From the NCBI GenBank assembly GCA_021234155.1, contig JAJEKV010000052.1:2536254-2600253 (forward strand): a stretch of DNA of 64,000 nt, read 5' to 3'. Under the pieces are notes generated by a model. That model saw only the letters and a program-made list of their open reading frames with translations, did no database searches and was not told the DNA's origin. Made by a program: the position numbers and the translations under genes. This DNA is from Isoetes taiwanensis (lineage: Eukaryota > Streptophyta > Lycopodiopsida > Isoetales > Isoetaceae). This document shows, one piece after another, positions 19,099 to 30,400 of this stretch (position 1 is the first letter of the stretch; each line of letters opens with the position of its first letter).

Positions 19099-19314
19099 GA
19101 ACCCATTCTTGATAAAGCTTTCAAGAAAACAAGGAGGTCGGAGTTCCTTCAATACTTGGTCAAGTGGAAACACTTACCGGTGGAAGACGCGACGTGGGTA
19201 CTTAAGAAAGATCTAGTAAAAGCAAAGCACCAGCTTTATGGAGCAATGGGACGGCAAGGTCATCTCCGAAGAAATCGGCTCGGGCATGTCGATTTGTGTA
19301 GATTAATTCTATGA
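19099..19314 (+). CDS. Chromodomain at the end of Pol
   Basis: In the frame starting at 19099 the sequence reads EPILDKAFKKTRRSEFLQY followed by LVKWKHLPVEDATW, then an acidic/basic helix, and stops at 19312-19314. The ILD start, the YLVKWK strand and ATW are the chromodomain signature of chromovirus integrases, which helps direct integration to marked chromatin. The cage is incomplete compared with HP1: the tryptophan of VKW is kept, but the next aromatic position is H or L. The same element encodes an H3-tail look-alike. Confidence 0.88.
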   Translation, partial: EPILDKAFKKTRRSEFLQYLVKWKHLPVEDATWVLKKDLVKAKHQLYGAMGRQGHLRRNRLGHVDLCRLIL

Positions 19315-20175
19315 ATAGTTAAGATTAATCTCGCGATGCAACCTATGCTAGGTATGGGTCGCATGCGTTGTGACCGATGATGAGACCACTACGGTGATCT
19401 CTAGGGCGTGGTGTAATGTCAATGTAGGCATGACCGCGTTTCCGCTTGGGCGAGTGGAAGGTAGATTAGAAAGTCTAATTCTGTCCTACGGAAGTAGACG
19501 ACCTCGAGAGAAAGGAGGTCATTAAGGAATGCACTAATAGGAAAAGCACCTCTAGCCCCATATATGCTTTGATAGGAGGAATCAGGCCTTCACGCCCCAT
19601 ATACGGGAAGGACCTATCCTCCACGCTGGGCAACTAGGGTGTAGGCATGAGCGGCATATAGGCATATAGGCGCTATCTCCACGGCCATAATGGAAGATTC
19701 ACCCTCTTCCTACGCCGGGAGATTAGCCATGCATCCATGTAGATAGGTGGGGTGGTCACCATATAACCAAAATTTTACTAATAATTAAATGGTACTAACG
19801 TAGTGTTGACCTGCAGGCCAATAGAGCACTCCGGAGGGCAAAGAGGTCGAACTACGAAGACTTGCAACACAAATTTTGTTGGAATGTGTTGCAAGGAATG
19901 AAGAGTACCTCGGACGTTAATTTAATTTTGATAAACTTAATTGTCATGATAAGTGAATTATTGAGTAACCTGTTTTAATGATGTTGTGAACCGATAAGTT
20001 ATTTCATAATATAATGACGTAATAATGTTCTAAAAATATTACCTTAAGGTAATTATATCAAGGTGTAAGTGTTATAGTAGTATATTGTATGTATCAGGGT
20101 GACTGCAGGTTAGGAAGATCCCAAGGTGGGGAGACCCACGATGCTGCGGACAACATCATTTCAAGGTGGGGAGAA
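19315..20175 (+). other. 3' untranslated part of the chromovirus and polypurine tract
   Basis: No gene is seen. The polypurine tract AAGGTGGGGAGAA (20163-20175) lies directly before the 3' LTR. A nearly identical copy, AAGGTGGGGAGA, lies at 20123-20134, 40 bases upstream, so the plus-strand primer site is doubled. Confidence 0.8.
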
Positions 20176-21842
20176 TGTGACGTTCCAGCACAGTATACGG
20201 TCCCAGGACGTATACTGTACTGCCCCGTCACGCGTACACGCCACTCCGACTGACGTGTACGCCGGCGTATAGCCAAGTGGGCAGCCCCTAGGGGGCAACT
20301 TGCTAAGAATGTGCATTAACATTAATGTGCACATTTACCAATGTACACATTAATGTGGGCACACATTTCCATAGGGACATTTTATGCAATGTGGGCCATA
20401 CCCATAGGTGCAATTAATGTGCACATTTCCCAAATGTGCACATTCATTAATGTGCACACATTTCCATGTGAGCACAATTGAGTGCACACATTTCCATGTG
20501 GGCACATTTGGCCACCTAGCCCTTAAAGGCAAGTGGGCCCTTTTCCAATTATCCCACATGCCTAAAGGGGATAATTGGAAACCCTAGCCAACCCCTTGTC
20601 TATTTAGGGAAGGAAACCCTAACTCACCCAATTTTCGTTTCTAGGGTTCCTAAGCCCTGTTTCAGCTGCCCCAAAGGTCAAAACCGCCTCCCAACTCTGC
20701 CTGGGAGAATTGCACCATTAGTTTCCCTTGACTCGAGCGTTTCAGCAGGATGGTCGAGCTCAGGTCAGGAGGAGCCACTCAAGGATCAGGTATTTGGCCA
20801 ATTTAATAGTCTAAACCCTATTTCAGTCATAGAATCAGTAGGTTTAGCCTATTAAATTGCCCATAGCAGCCTTCTAGATCTCTAGATACCAGCCTCTCTA
20901 GATATAGTTCTTTAGTTCTTCTGTGATGTATATGGATGATGTATCTCTATGAACTCCTTGTATTGGAAAGGGGGGTAGAGACCTAAAGCTTGGTAGTAGA
21001 TGCTCCTAGATTAGCCTTTCTAGCACACTATAGATTCGGCCTGTGCATAAGAACCATACCTGGTTGTGGGTGAAGGGGCCAGACTGGCTGAGAAGGAGGT
21101 TCATGTCCCGACTCCTGAAAGATCCCTCTGGTGTGTAAGGCCTACCAGGGATCATTGTGACTAGGTCTAATGGCTCACCACTGAGTGTGGGTGAGGCATG
21201 GACTCGGCTACACAGTGAAGTGGTGTACACTTTCCAAAGGTTCGGTCGAATACGGGTAGTGGCCCTCTAGTCACCTTGAGTCGGCATGTAGACCTCTGGA
21301 GGGAGTGATCCCTTCCTGCCCCATCGGAACTGGGAGGATGAACCCAGGAATAGCCCCTTTGGCTAAGCATCCGGCGGGCTACAGTCAGGTCCCGACACAT
21401 TTCAGCCTACTCTGCAAAGTGTGCACAGGAGGGGCGGATGGAGTGGACAACCCTATGCCATGTTCATATGCCAGCCAAATCCATTGCCATGAATTACATG
21501 CGCAATGAACTCGAGACCCAAGCCGCCGGGTCATCCCCTTGAGTCTGAGCCTTGGGTAGAACTCCCCATATGTATTGTGCTCACCTCGTTTATGCAGATG
21601 TGATGGGCCACCCTTCGAGGTGGATATGTGCTTATGTTATATACTGACATGTATGCTTACGCTTCCGCAGCTAGGTAGGCCCTGAGGGAGACGGGGTAAA
21701 ATGACCTCTTCACTCTTCCCACTGGAACCCGTCACGGTTGCAGTGTTATGTGGAGGGCCATGTATCGGCATGGAGCTGGTATGGGGGATGAACTCCTGTT
21801 TGTATACGGTGAGTGCACCGTATACGAGTAGGGGACGTCACA
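20176..21842 (+). repeat. 3' LTR of the chromovirus
   Basis: It starts TGTGACGT and ends ACGTCACA, a perfect 8-bp terminal inverted repeat with TG...CA ends, following the polypurine tract. There is a hairpin near each end: CAGTATACG/CGTATACTG (20191-20217) and GTATACGGT/ACCGTATAC (21802-21825). Outside clustered differences it is very close to the 5' LTR, which suggests a fairly young insertion. It runs directly into the residual (CA)n. Confidence 0.95.
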
Positions 21843-22347
21843 CACACACACACATTTAAGATAAAAAATAATCATGTTAGCTTACTGGTCATATTGGTCA
21901 AAGTAGTTTTCTCACATTTAAGATAAAAAATAATCATGTTAGCTTACTGGTCATACTGGTCATATTGGTCAAAGTAGTTTTATTAGAACATTGAGTTGTT
22001 TTGGTAAAGTTCGACCCCTCGTACTTCATATATTAAAACCTTAGGTGAAGTCATATTTCAAAATCATAGGCATCCCCAATCATAATTGACTATAAGCGAA
22101 GCGAGCGGTGCCTGTAGAAATATTTTATAGGGTATATATGCAGAGGGATGGATATGAGTATGAAAAGGGAGTTTCTGCTAATAGTGGTAAATAAGGGGTT
22201 TTTACCTGATCCCATCTTTGCAAAAGGCATATCCAATACACAAATAGGTGAATTCTCCGAGTCGAGAGCTTGGTTGAAAGACAAAAATTGTGGGAACAAA
22301 AATGCGAAGCTACGTGACTTATGACAACAAATATGATTTCAATTTTT

Positions 22348-23313
22348 TTTTTTTTTTTTTTTTTTTGAAGGACTTGAGCCTTTATTATCCAGAGAAAGTT
22401 ACAGAGTATAATGGGGACTAATAACTCAGTGGAGAGAATGTCCACCAGAGCAAAACCACCCCACTCAAATACAACATCTAAACAATATGAAGAGCAAGCA
22501 AAAACTCATAAGTAAGTATGAATCAAAGATAGTGCTCCCAAATACGGCTCTTCAACTCATTAGCAATTGATGAGCACACAATGCTTTGACAATTCGTTGT
22601 TGGGCATCAAGAAGGACCTGTGCATCTGAACAAGCAAGACCTTTGAATATGAGAAGATTCCTTCTTTTCCAAATGGACCAGATGATCCATGCAGAAGCCA
22701 AATGAAAGGCCATTTTTGCCAAATTATCCCAACTACTTGGATAAACTGCTAATAACACCTGCTGGCTATTCAAATTGCAATGAAAGAGGCCTTGAAGCCA
22801 CGACCAAGCATGTCTGACATGTCTACATAGGAAGAAGCGAAGCTCAATTGTCTCGTCCCTCTCAGGCACATAAGGGACAAAGTGCGCATTACACCTCTGG
22901 CCGAAATCACGCACCGAAATATTAACGCTGAACAACGATGAGTGACTTGCCACCATAAAACAGATACTTTGGGATGGAGTAGTTTATCCCATACCCACTT
23001 CCACACTGCTTCCTGCCGATCCCTGGGAATGACCAAAGGCCACTTGGACGAAGGAGGCAAGACGTCAGCATCAAGCAAGACCTTGTACATGGAATTCACC
23101 AACTTATCTGCTTTGACATGCTCATGAACTACCCACGGCTGGGGGTCATCCACTTGTGCTACTGGGGGAAGAATTGAAGACACCTTCTGCCAAATAGCTC
23201 GATCCCACCTTAAAAGAAGGAACTTAGCTCTAAACTCCTCCCATGTCAGCAACTGCCCTTGATTATTATACCAATCGGATATCATATGCACACCTGCTGC
23301 TTTCCATCGACGC
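22348..23313 (-). mobile_element. 5'-truncated LINE 3' end (copy 1)
   Basis: A minus-strand LINE end. The poly(A) appears as a T-run at about 22343-22366, and the target duplication TGATTTCAATTTTT is present at 22334-22347 and 23314-23327. The encoded part is the C-terminal end of an L1-type ORF2: DKLLHPKVSVLWWQVTHRC, then in broken frames the zinc-binding end (zf-RVT, with ETIE and FFLCRHV). Copies at 43692-44544 and 47700-48661 share the same insertion, so it predates the large duplication. Confidence 0.88.
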
Positions 23314-24369
23314 TGATTTCAATTTTTGTCTTTCCTTTAGAAAAAAGTCGCAATTTCAATTTTGGTGTATTTCGTAGAAAAAGGGCCACATGGATGACAC
23401 GAATAAAGGGTCCATATTAATGACCTATATAGGAGGGATGGTGGTTGCTGAACAAAATAACAATAGTTATTATAAGATATTTTTATTCCCCTTTAATAGA
23501 GGGAAGGTATTAACATCCCGAAAAGACTCTAATGCACATATCAGGGTAGGATGCTAGGAGAATGTGTTGGCCATCCAGGCATAGAATGCGTTGGCCAATT
23601 CACATGACATTGCAGAGGAAAAAAACAAAGATAACTAATACATGCATTTACTATATTGCAATTGAAATGCAATGTTGCAAAGCAGCAAAAGAGAAAACAA
23701 AATGGATGGAAGATAGAAGTTGGAGAGAGGTCCAATACTAGGAAAGAAGATTGAAAACAAAGAAGAGTGTCGAAAGTCAATAAGTATGAAAATGAAAAAA
23801 ACCTTGAATTGGACTAGATCTACTTTGCATGTTTTGAAGTATATTAGTTTTGGCTAGTTTGGGGGATTGCTTCAATACAAAGGAGACAAGGCTCTATGGG
23901 TGCATCCAAAAAAGTAAAAGAAGCATATAGCTGAATGAATTTGGATACTCTCTGCCAATGGCAACTCTGCCCTTCTAGCATTCCGTCTATGCGCAAGAAG
24001 AGTCATGCAAAGGAATAAAAAAAACAAGGAGCCCAGGCACTATGGATTGCCTCAATAGCATGTATTAGTTGGACAAGGCATTTGGAAGAGCGTAGGATGT
24101 GTCATGTCATGATAGGAAATATCATGGTTATGAACGCATGGGACAACATGGAAATGTTTGGTTATGAATCCATCTCTAGTCTTTATGAGTTGTCTACACT
24201 GCCAATATGCAAGGTTGAGAACTACTCTTTTTATGCGTGCTAGAGAACTATTTTTTGAAAAATTGAAGATACCTAAAGATACCTACCAACCATGTTTGGG
24301 AAAACCTCCAAGTTATGCTTCTTCTTATCATCATTTGCTGGAAGATGAACAGGATTTGCATCCCGTCAG

Positions 24370-24909
24370 GGGGGCTTCTCATACATCTTGAATTCAAAAA
24401 ATTTATGTTATAATGGCTAATGATGAAAAGCTCTTAGATACTTTCTTCTTGGCCTCTGGGGGGTTCTTGTAGGTTGGAGAAAGTGCACTGCTCTATGGAC
24501 ACTGAATAGTGATGTTCCCTCTTGTACTCTTGACTACCCCTGGACGGTGCTTCCTCATGGTCAATCCACAAAACTTTTGGGCATTCCTGTGGGGGTGCAT
24601 GTTTCTGCCTCATGTGCTTGGGATGAGATCATTAAAGGTCTTGAGAAATATCTGTTCTGGTGGAAGGTGGCTAAGTTATCTCTGCCTGGTAGAATCACAG
24701 TTGCAAGATCTGTCCTTAGCAATACCCATGTCTATATGGCATATGTCTTACTGGCTCCTCAATATAAGATGAATGAGGTCATGTGTATTGTCAGGAATTT
24801 CATCTTGGGTGGTACATCAGAAGGTGCTGTTGTTAAGGTATCCTGGGCTAAGTGCATCAATCCTAAGGCAGCTGGTGGCCTTGGAATGTTGGACTTCCGT
24901 CTGCAAATC
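24370..24909 (+). mobile_element. LINE ORF2 fragment, cut by Copia junction
   Basis: A plus-strand RT thumb region (DEIIKGLEKYLFWWKVAKLS, PGRITVARSV, NFILGG). It is the truncated twin of 49700-51456 and is cut at 24909, where Copia sequence begins without an LTR. It carries an indel relative to copy 3 near 24465. Confidence 0.85.
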
Positions 24910-25114
24910 TAGACCCAACAACATGACGATCTGCAGGGCGAGGAACGAGGCTCCAAGTATGAGCTTGATGAATAGACTGAATTTCTTCTGTCATAGCAGC
25001 AACCCATTGTGCGTGATGAGGACTGTTGGTGGCAGCAGAGTATGAAGACGGTTCATAAGGAAGCTCAGAGAGGGCAAGACTATAGTCTTGGTGCCAAAGA
25101 GGAGGACGACGAAG

Positions 25115-26116
25115 TCATTGAGGACGACCAGAAGGAGGCAGGGAAGGAAGGGGTGGAGGAGGCGGACTAGAAGGTGCAGGTAAAGTATCTGGTGAGAGTG
25201 CAGCAGGTGGTGAGGAAGGCACAGATGGCGGCTGAGCAGGATCGGATAGGACAGGAGCAGGATTTTCAGGGGAAATATGGCAGGACTCAAACTCATTGAA
25301 GCGAACATGAGTACTGATAATCAGAGTTTTGGTAGCAAGATCCAACAAACGATAAGCCTTGCGATTGGTGCAGTATCCCAGGAACATACATTCTTTGACA
25401 GTGGCAGCAAATTTGGATCTGTGACTATGAGGAATATGAGCAAAAGCACGGCATCCAAAGACTCGAAGATGAGAGAAAGCAACAGATTTGCCCGTCCAGA
25501 CTCCTTCAGGGAGACGACCTGCAAGAGCACTACGAGGTGTACGATTGCTGAGATAAACAGCAGTAGCCACTGCTTCGGCCCAATAAGTGCCTGGAACATG
25601 CATGGCAAGAAGCAAGGTGCGAGCCATCTCAATGATGGTGCGATTAGCACGCTCAGCACGACCATTTTGTTCTGGAGTGGAAGGAGCAGTGAGCTGGTGT
25701 TGAATACCATGTGTTGCACAGAAGGAATTGAATATATTGGAACAAAATTCTCCGCCGCCATCAGTTCGAATAGTAATAATGTGATCTTGTGTTGCACGTT
25801 CAATTTCCCGATGAAAAAGAAGAAAGAAGTCATATGCTTGACTTTTGGCCTGAAGAAAATAAACAAAGATCTTTCTGCTGAAGTCATCCAATATGAGAAA
25901 AACAATATTGTGCATTGCTGACAGAAGGGGGACTGATTGGGCCACAGAGATCAAGATGAAGAAGCTCCAGACGGTGATGGGAAGTGGAAGAAGATGACGG
26001 GAAATGAGCTCTAGTGGTCTTGCCTTGCATGCAAGCATTACATGGAGTGAAGATAGTGGTGAGTGATCAGATGATGAAAACGTCGTGGAGAAATATGGCC
26101 AAGACGGTAATGCCAA
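25115..26116 (-). CDS. Copia integrase core and C-terminal part
   Basis: A 333-aa frame with all three catalytic residues: D in FLILDDFSRK, D in IRTDGGGEFCS and E in PEQNGRAERANR. The typical Copia tail follows (YWAEAVATAVYLSNRTPRSAL, HLRVFGCRAF, FLGYCTNRKAYRL), then a proline/serine-rich linker before RT. The start of this frame is not a true start codon; it continues the Gag-Pol polyprotein after a frame break. Confidence 0.92.
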   Translation of the reverse strand: MALPSWPYFSTTFSSSDHSPLSSLHVMLACKARPLELISRHLLPLPITVWSFFILISVAQSVPLLSAMHNIVFLILDDFSRKIFVYFLQAKSQAYDFFLLFHREIERATQDHIITIRTDGGGEFCSNIFNSFCATHGIQHQLTAPSTPEQNGRAERANRTIIEMARTLLLAMHVPGTYWAEAVATAVYLSNRTPRSALAGRLPEGVWTGKSVAFSHLRVFGCRAFAHIPHSHRSKFAATVKECMFLGYCTNRKAYRLLDLATKTLIISTHVRFNEFESCHISPENPAPVLSDPAQPPSVPSSPPAALSPDTLPAPSSPPPPPLPSLPPSGRPQ

Positions 26117-27426
26117 AGATTCTGAGGAGTGGGTGGTGAAATAGCAAGATGTGCATATTCTGCAGGGAGAGTACCATCTGCTATGCGATAAAGATTGCCA
26201 AAACGAACTCCGGTAAGTAGGACTTTATCATAAGAATTCAGAACTTCACAGACGTTGGCATTAAAAGCAACCCGGAGGCCTGCATCAGTCAGCTTGCTCA
26301 CAGAAATAAGATTCTTTTGCAAATCTGGGACATGTAATACATCTCGAACCATTTTGACATTGCCATTTGAAAGTGGAACAGAAACAGTGCCTTGAGCAAT
26401 TGCATAACATCTGCTATGATCTCCCATGTGCACTGGACGGGGAGAAGACAGGATATTATAAGTCACAAAGAATTGTCGATATGGAGACATGTGACTTGTT
26501 GCACCAGAGTCGAGGTACCAAGAAGGATCAGGCAGATCATGATCAGCATTGACAGAATAAAGGAAATCTTGAACTATATTGCTCTGTTCTTCTGATACAG
26601 TTCGATCAGGTCGATCAGAGCTAGGCTCGGTGGAGTTGGAAGGAACTGGGGCTGGGGCACGACAATCCCTAGCAAGATGTCCCCCTTTTTGACATCGATA
26701 GCATGTTGGTCGCCTCTTGTCAGAACGAGGCTTAGAGATTTTCTTAGCAGGATTCTTGTTATCTGCAACCATGACAACCTCTGATTGTAAAACCCCATTG
26801 TGTTGTTGACGGAGAGCCTCAGCACGAATTCGATCCATGGCAGAATCAAAGGTATAATCAGAAAGACGTCCTTCAAGATTGATAATCAAGCTCTCAAAAG
26901 ATTTGGGCAGACTATTGAGAAGCAGAGATACTTTTTCATCTTCTGTAACATCTATACCAGTAGCACAGAGATCATCCAATAGTTCTTTGATCTTGCTAGA
27001 GTGTTCTCCAACATCTCCACCGTCAGGCATATGGAGATCATACAGCTTCTTCCGCAGCATCAACCGATGTGCAGCATTGGGACATTCATAATGATTCAGC
27101 AGCCGTTTCCACATCTCTCGAGCAGTGGTTGCCTCCTTCACAACTCGTGCAGGGGCATCTTCAAGCAGAGTACAGATCAGAATATGGGCTTTCCGATCTT
27201 TCTCATCAAAATCGGAAATGGGAGCATTCACAATGACCTCAGTGGTCAAAACAGTTTCAGAACTCGCCGTGGGCGAGGATACATTGGGATTCACAATATC
27301 CCATAAGTTTTTGTCCTCCAGAATCATCTGGAGGCGCCACTTGAACATTTGAAAATTCTTGCCTCCAAATCGAGGAAGAAGGCGCCAGCCAGCAGCATGC
27401 AGAACTCCAGCGTTGGCAGCATCCAT
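26038..27426 (-). CDS. Copia Gag, protease and pre-integrase region
   Basis: A 462-aa open frame starting MDAANAGVLHAAG. The first part is a Copia-type Gag (WKRLLNHYE, LLDDLCATGIDV, LLNSLPKSFE). It is followed by a CCHC zinc knuckle (CYRCQKGGHLARDC), the protease active site YLDSGATSHM and the gag-pre-integrase motif LWHYRLGHIS with the integrase zinc-finger histidines. A frame shift near 26040-26120 separates it from the integrase core. Confidence 0.93.
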   Translation of the reverse strand: MDAANAGVLHAAGWRLLPRFGGKNFQMFKWRLQMILEDKNLWDIVNPNVSSPTASSETVLTTEVIVNAPISDFDEKDRKAHILICTLLEDAPARVVKEATTAREMWKRLLNHYECPNAAHRLMLRKKLYDLHMPDGGDVGEHSSKIKELLDDLCATGIDVTEDEKVSLLLNSLPKSFESLIINLEGRLSDYTFDSAMDRIRAEALRQQHNGVLQSEVVMVADNKNPAKKISKPRSDKRRPTCYRCQKGGHLARDCRAPAPVPSNSTEPSSDRPDRTVSEEQSNIVQDFLYSVNADHDLPDPSWYLDSGATSHMSPYRQFFVTYNILSSPRPVHMGDHSRCYAIAQGTVSVPLSNGNVKMVRDVLHVPDLQKNLISVSKLTDAGLRVAFNANVCEVLNSYDKVLLTGVRFGNLYRIADGTLPAEYAHLAISPPTPQNLWHYRLGHISPRRFHHLITHHYLHSM

Positions 27427-30400
27427 GGCAGAAAAAAAATTGATGGAAGGGCGAGATTGACGGAGGAGGTGATAAAGCAGATGAGATGAGCGGCGTCTTA
27501 GGCGGATGATCAGATTCTAGGCAAGTGGGCCCATAACCTGTTGAAACAAGTGAACGATGAAGTAAACAAGAAGCCAAGCTTTGTATTGCAAGAAGACGAT
27601 ACAACAAAGAAGAGGCGCACCAAATCAGTGCGTACTGGTCCTCTTTTATAATCCCAAAAGGGATCTTCTAAAGATAGCAACTGAATAACAGAATATCTAA
27701 AACAGTAGTGTTAAGATTTGATCATGAGAAGGTTACTGCATCATTATCTTGACAGGTCCACGTCCAATATGTTAAAGTAAATTTGGCTACTTCTTATATG
27801 ACCTCAAGCATTAGAATGTTGCATGATTCTGCTTTTTTTCATTGCCCACCCAGCACATTGCACTAAAGCTTGATTTGGAAAAGCATGGTATCATGTTAGC
27901 ACCAGGATGATGAACACCCCTTTTTTTTATTGAAGAATCAAGTATTTAGAGGGCCTCTGACCTGCATTTATCTGCCAGAATGCCCTTGCTCCCTTGCTCA
28001 CTCTCAGAAAAGATATTCATGTTGTAGCTCATCCTTCCCTAACAACAGGATTCAAATCGTTGAGCAAGTTTGACATGGATGTACATGTTCCTTTCTCATG
28101 ACTTGTCCCTGTAATGTAATATATACACAGAAGCTATTTACAACTTCTAACATTTCTAAAGATTTTCTTTTAGATGTCACAAAAGCCTTGCATGTCATAG
28201 TCATTTTAATAACTATTAAGTTGTAGGAAAGTAGACCATGTAGATCAGAGCACATCTATATGATTACAGATTATCATTTCACTCAGTTGCGGTTTATCAT
28301 GGGAAAATATGTCTCATTACTTTTAAACATGCATAGCGGAGGCATGTTTATTCAACATAAAGGAACAAAAATCTGTTCCATTACCTTCATCTTGTTATTG
28401 AACTCTGACGCACTGGTATTTTAAAGACAACATTGCTCAACCTCAATGTAGAAATGTATGGGTTGCTTCCTCTCAACTCGTTTCTAAATTTATTAAAACT
28501 TATTGGGCAGAACGAAAAATTTCCAGCTGACAGTCAAGAGACCCTTTTTACCATGTTTTATTTTCAGCACCAAAAGATATGCTTAAGCCTGGTAGGACAT
28601 CTGCTCAATTAAAGGTGTCGCTCCCTGCAACAAAAAAGATAGAGAACTGCTGGTAAAATGCATCAAGGATGGTGCCTTAGAGAGCAACTCTCATTGTGTG
28701 GCACTTTTTGTGGCTTTAACAAATTGATCTATGCCACCTAGAAGCCAATGCAATATCATCATACATTGGAGGATGCTTTCTTTTGTTTGCTGTTCATATG
28801 GATCTTAAAACATTACAATATAGCATTTAACCTTTTTTTTCCCCATGGTTGGTAGATCCTAATTATTTAGTGCAACCACATGAATTTGCGAGGAGATCAT
28901 GAGGAGTAGTAGGAAGGCGTTTTAGGTTCATGGACATATTCTAGTCATTTAGTGCAACCAGATGAATCTGGGTATGATTATGTTCACATGTTGATCTCAT
29001 TAAGCTTGAGACTAGGAGAGTTATATGGCTCAAATTTTGGTATCAATCTTCTTAACCATCATTGAGAAGTCCGCTAACAAGAAAGACATTACTTAGTTCC
29101 ATATGGCATTAAAACGTTCCATATGTTGCTCCTTCGACTCGCAGAATGATCTGACACATAAAGGCGCCTATCAGCAGCGCCTTCATTTCACCCATCTCTC
29201 ATTTGGCTTTCGTCCTTTGTTGTATAATAGTGCTCCTTGGTGGCTTGCAGATTCTTTTGTAGTCGTGGTAAGCATCTAACACGTCTTTACATCCTGTTTC
29301 TGAGTACTTTCATGATTCCTAAATTCAAGTTTGTGATTTAGGGTTTTTGTTAAAGTAAATTTGGCTACTTCTTATATGACCACAAACATTATAATGTTGC
29401 ATGATTCTGCTTTTTTTCATTGCCCACCCAGTACATTGCACTAAAGCTTGATTTGGAAAAGCATGGTACCATATTAGCACCAGAATGATGAACACCCCTT
29501 TTTTATCGAAGGATCAAGTATTTAGAGGGGTTCTGACCTGCATTTATCTGCCAGAACGCCCTTGGTCACTCTCAGAAAAGATATTCACACTGTAGCTCAT
29601 CCTTCCCTAACAACAGAATTCAAATCGTTGAGAAAGTTTGGCATGGATGTACATGTTCCTTTCTCGTGACTTGTCCCTGTAATGTAATATATACACAGAA
29701 GCTATTTGCAAGCTTCTAACATTTCCAATGATTTTCTTTTAGATGTCATAAAAGCCTTGCATGTCACAGGCATTGTAATAATTATAAAGTTGTAGGAAAT
29801 TAGACCATGTAGATCAGAGGATATCTATATGATTACAGATTATCATGGAAAAATATGTCTCATTACTTTTAATCATGTATAGCGGAGGCATGTTTATTCA
29901 ACATAAAGGAACAAAAATCTGTTCCATTACCTTCATCTTGTTACTGAACTCTGACGCACTGGTATTTTAAGGACAACATTGCTCAACGTCAATATAGAAA
30001 TGTATGGGTTGCTTCCTCTTCCAAGTCGTTTCTAAATCTATTAAAATTTATTGGGTAGAATGAAAAATTTCTAGTTGACAGTCAAGAGATTTACTTTACC
30101 CCTTTTTACCATGTTTTATTTTCAGCACCAAAAGATATGCTTAAGCCTGGTAGGACATCTGCTCAAATTAAAGGTGTCACTCCCTGCAACAAAAAAGATA
30201 GAGGACTGCTGGTAAAATGCATCAAGGATGGTGCCAATGAGATGTACACTATGAAAAGGGATAGAGAGCAACTCTCATTGTGTGGCACTTTTTGTGGCTT
30301 TAACAAATTGATCTATGCCATCTAGAAGCCAGTACAATATCATCATATTTTGTTTGCTCTTCATATGGATCTTAAAACGTTACAATATATAACATTTAAC

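Larger units (their letters stand above)
8494..21842 (+). mobile_element. Ty3/Gypsy chromovirus encoding a histone H3-like protein, about 13.3 kb
   Basis: Order: 5' LTR, initiator-Met tRNA primer site, hairpin/promoter cassette 1, H3-like ORF, hairpin/promoter cassette 2, unknown 508-aa ORF, gag, protease, RT, RNase H, integrase, chromodomain, polypurine tract, 3' LTR. Everything is on the plus strand. The integrase-after-RT order and terminal chromodomain place it among chromoviruses. It sits inside a (CA)n tract; empty sites exist at 43196 and 47155. Two intact accessory ORFs between the LTR and gag, one of them a full histone H3, are the unusual part. Gag, RT and RNase H are frame-broken as read here. 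Confidence 0.95.
21843..24909. repeat. Segmental duplication copy 1, right part
   Basis: It continues the (CA)n tract and matches 43283-44966 (copy 2) and 47276-50247 (copy 3). A roughly 60-bp block starting CATTTAAGATAAAAAATAATC is duplicated in tandem at 21853-21974 in this copy only. It contains the LINE pieces listed separately. No host gene is recognised in the rest. Confidence 0.85.
24910..27766 (-). mobile_element. Ty1/Copia element, truncated at start of RT
   Basis: Minus strand. One LTR (27539-27766, TG...CA, 228 bp), then gag, protease and integrase. The element breaks off at 24910, just after integrase, at the first residues of RT (EEIQSIHQAHTWSLVPRP). The second LTR and RT/RNase H are missing. 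The sequence after the LTR on the minus strand (GGTTATGGGCCC) is not the usual initiator-Met primer site. The break coincides with the end of copy 1, so this is probably the joint of the tandem duplication. Confidence 0.9.

Noticed and set aside
25277-25921. A 214-aa plus-strand frame
   Set aside because: It is antisense to the Copia integrase and has no resemblance of its own.
27521-27538. A standard initiator-Met primer site for the Copia element
   Set aside because: The sequence next to the LTR is GGTTATGGGCCC on the minus strand, which does not match TGGTATCAGAGC. The true primer tRNA is not determined.
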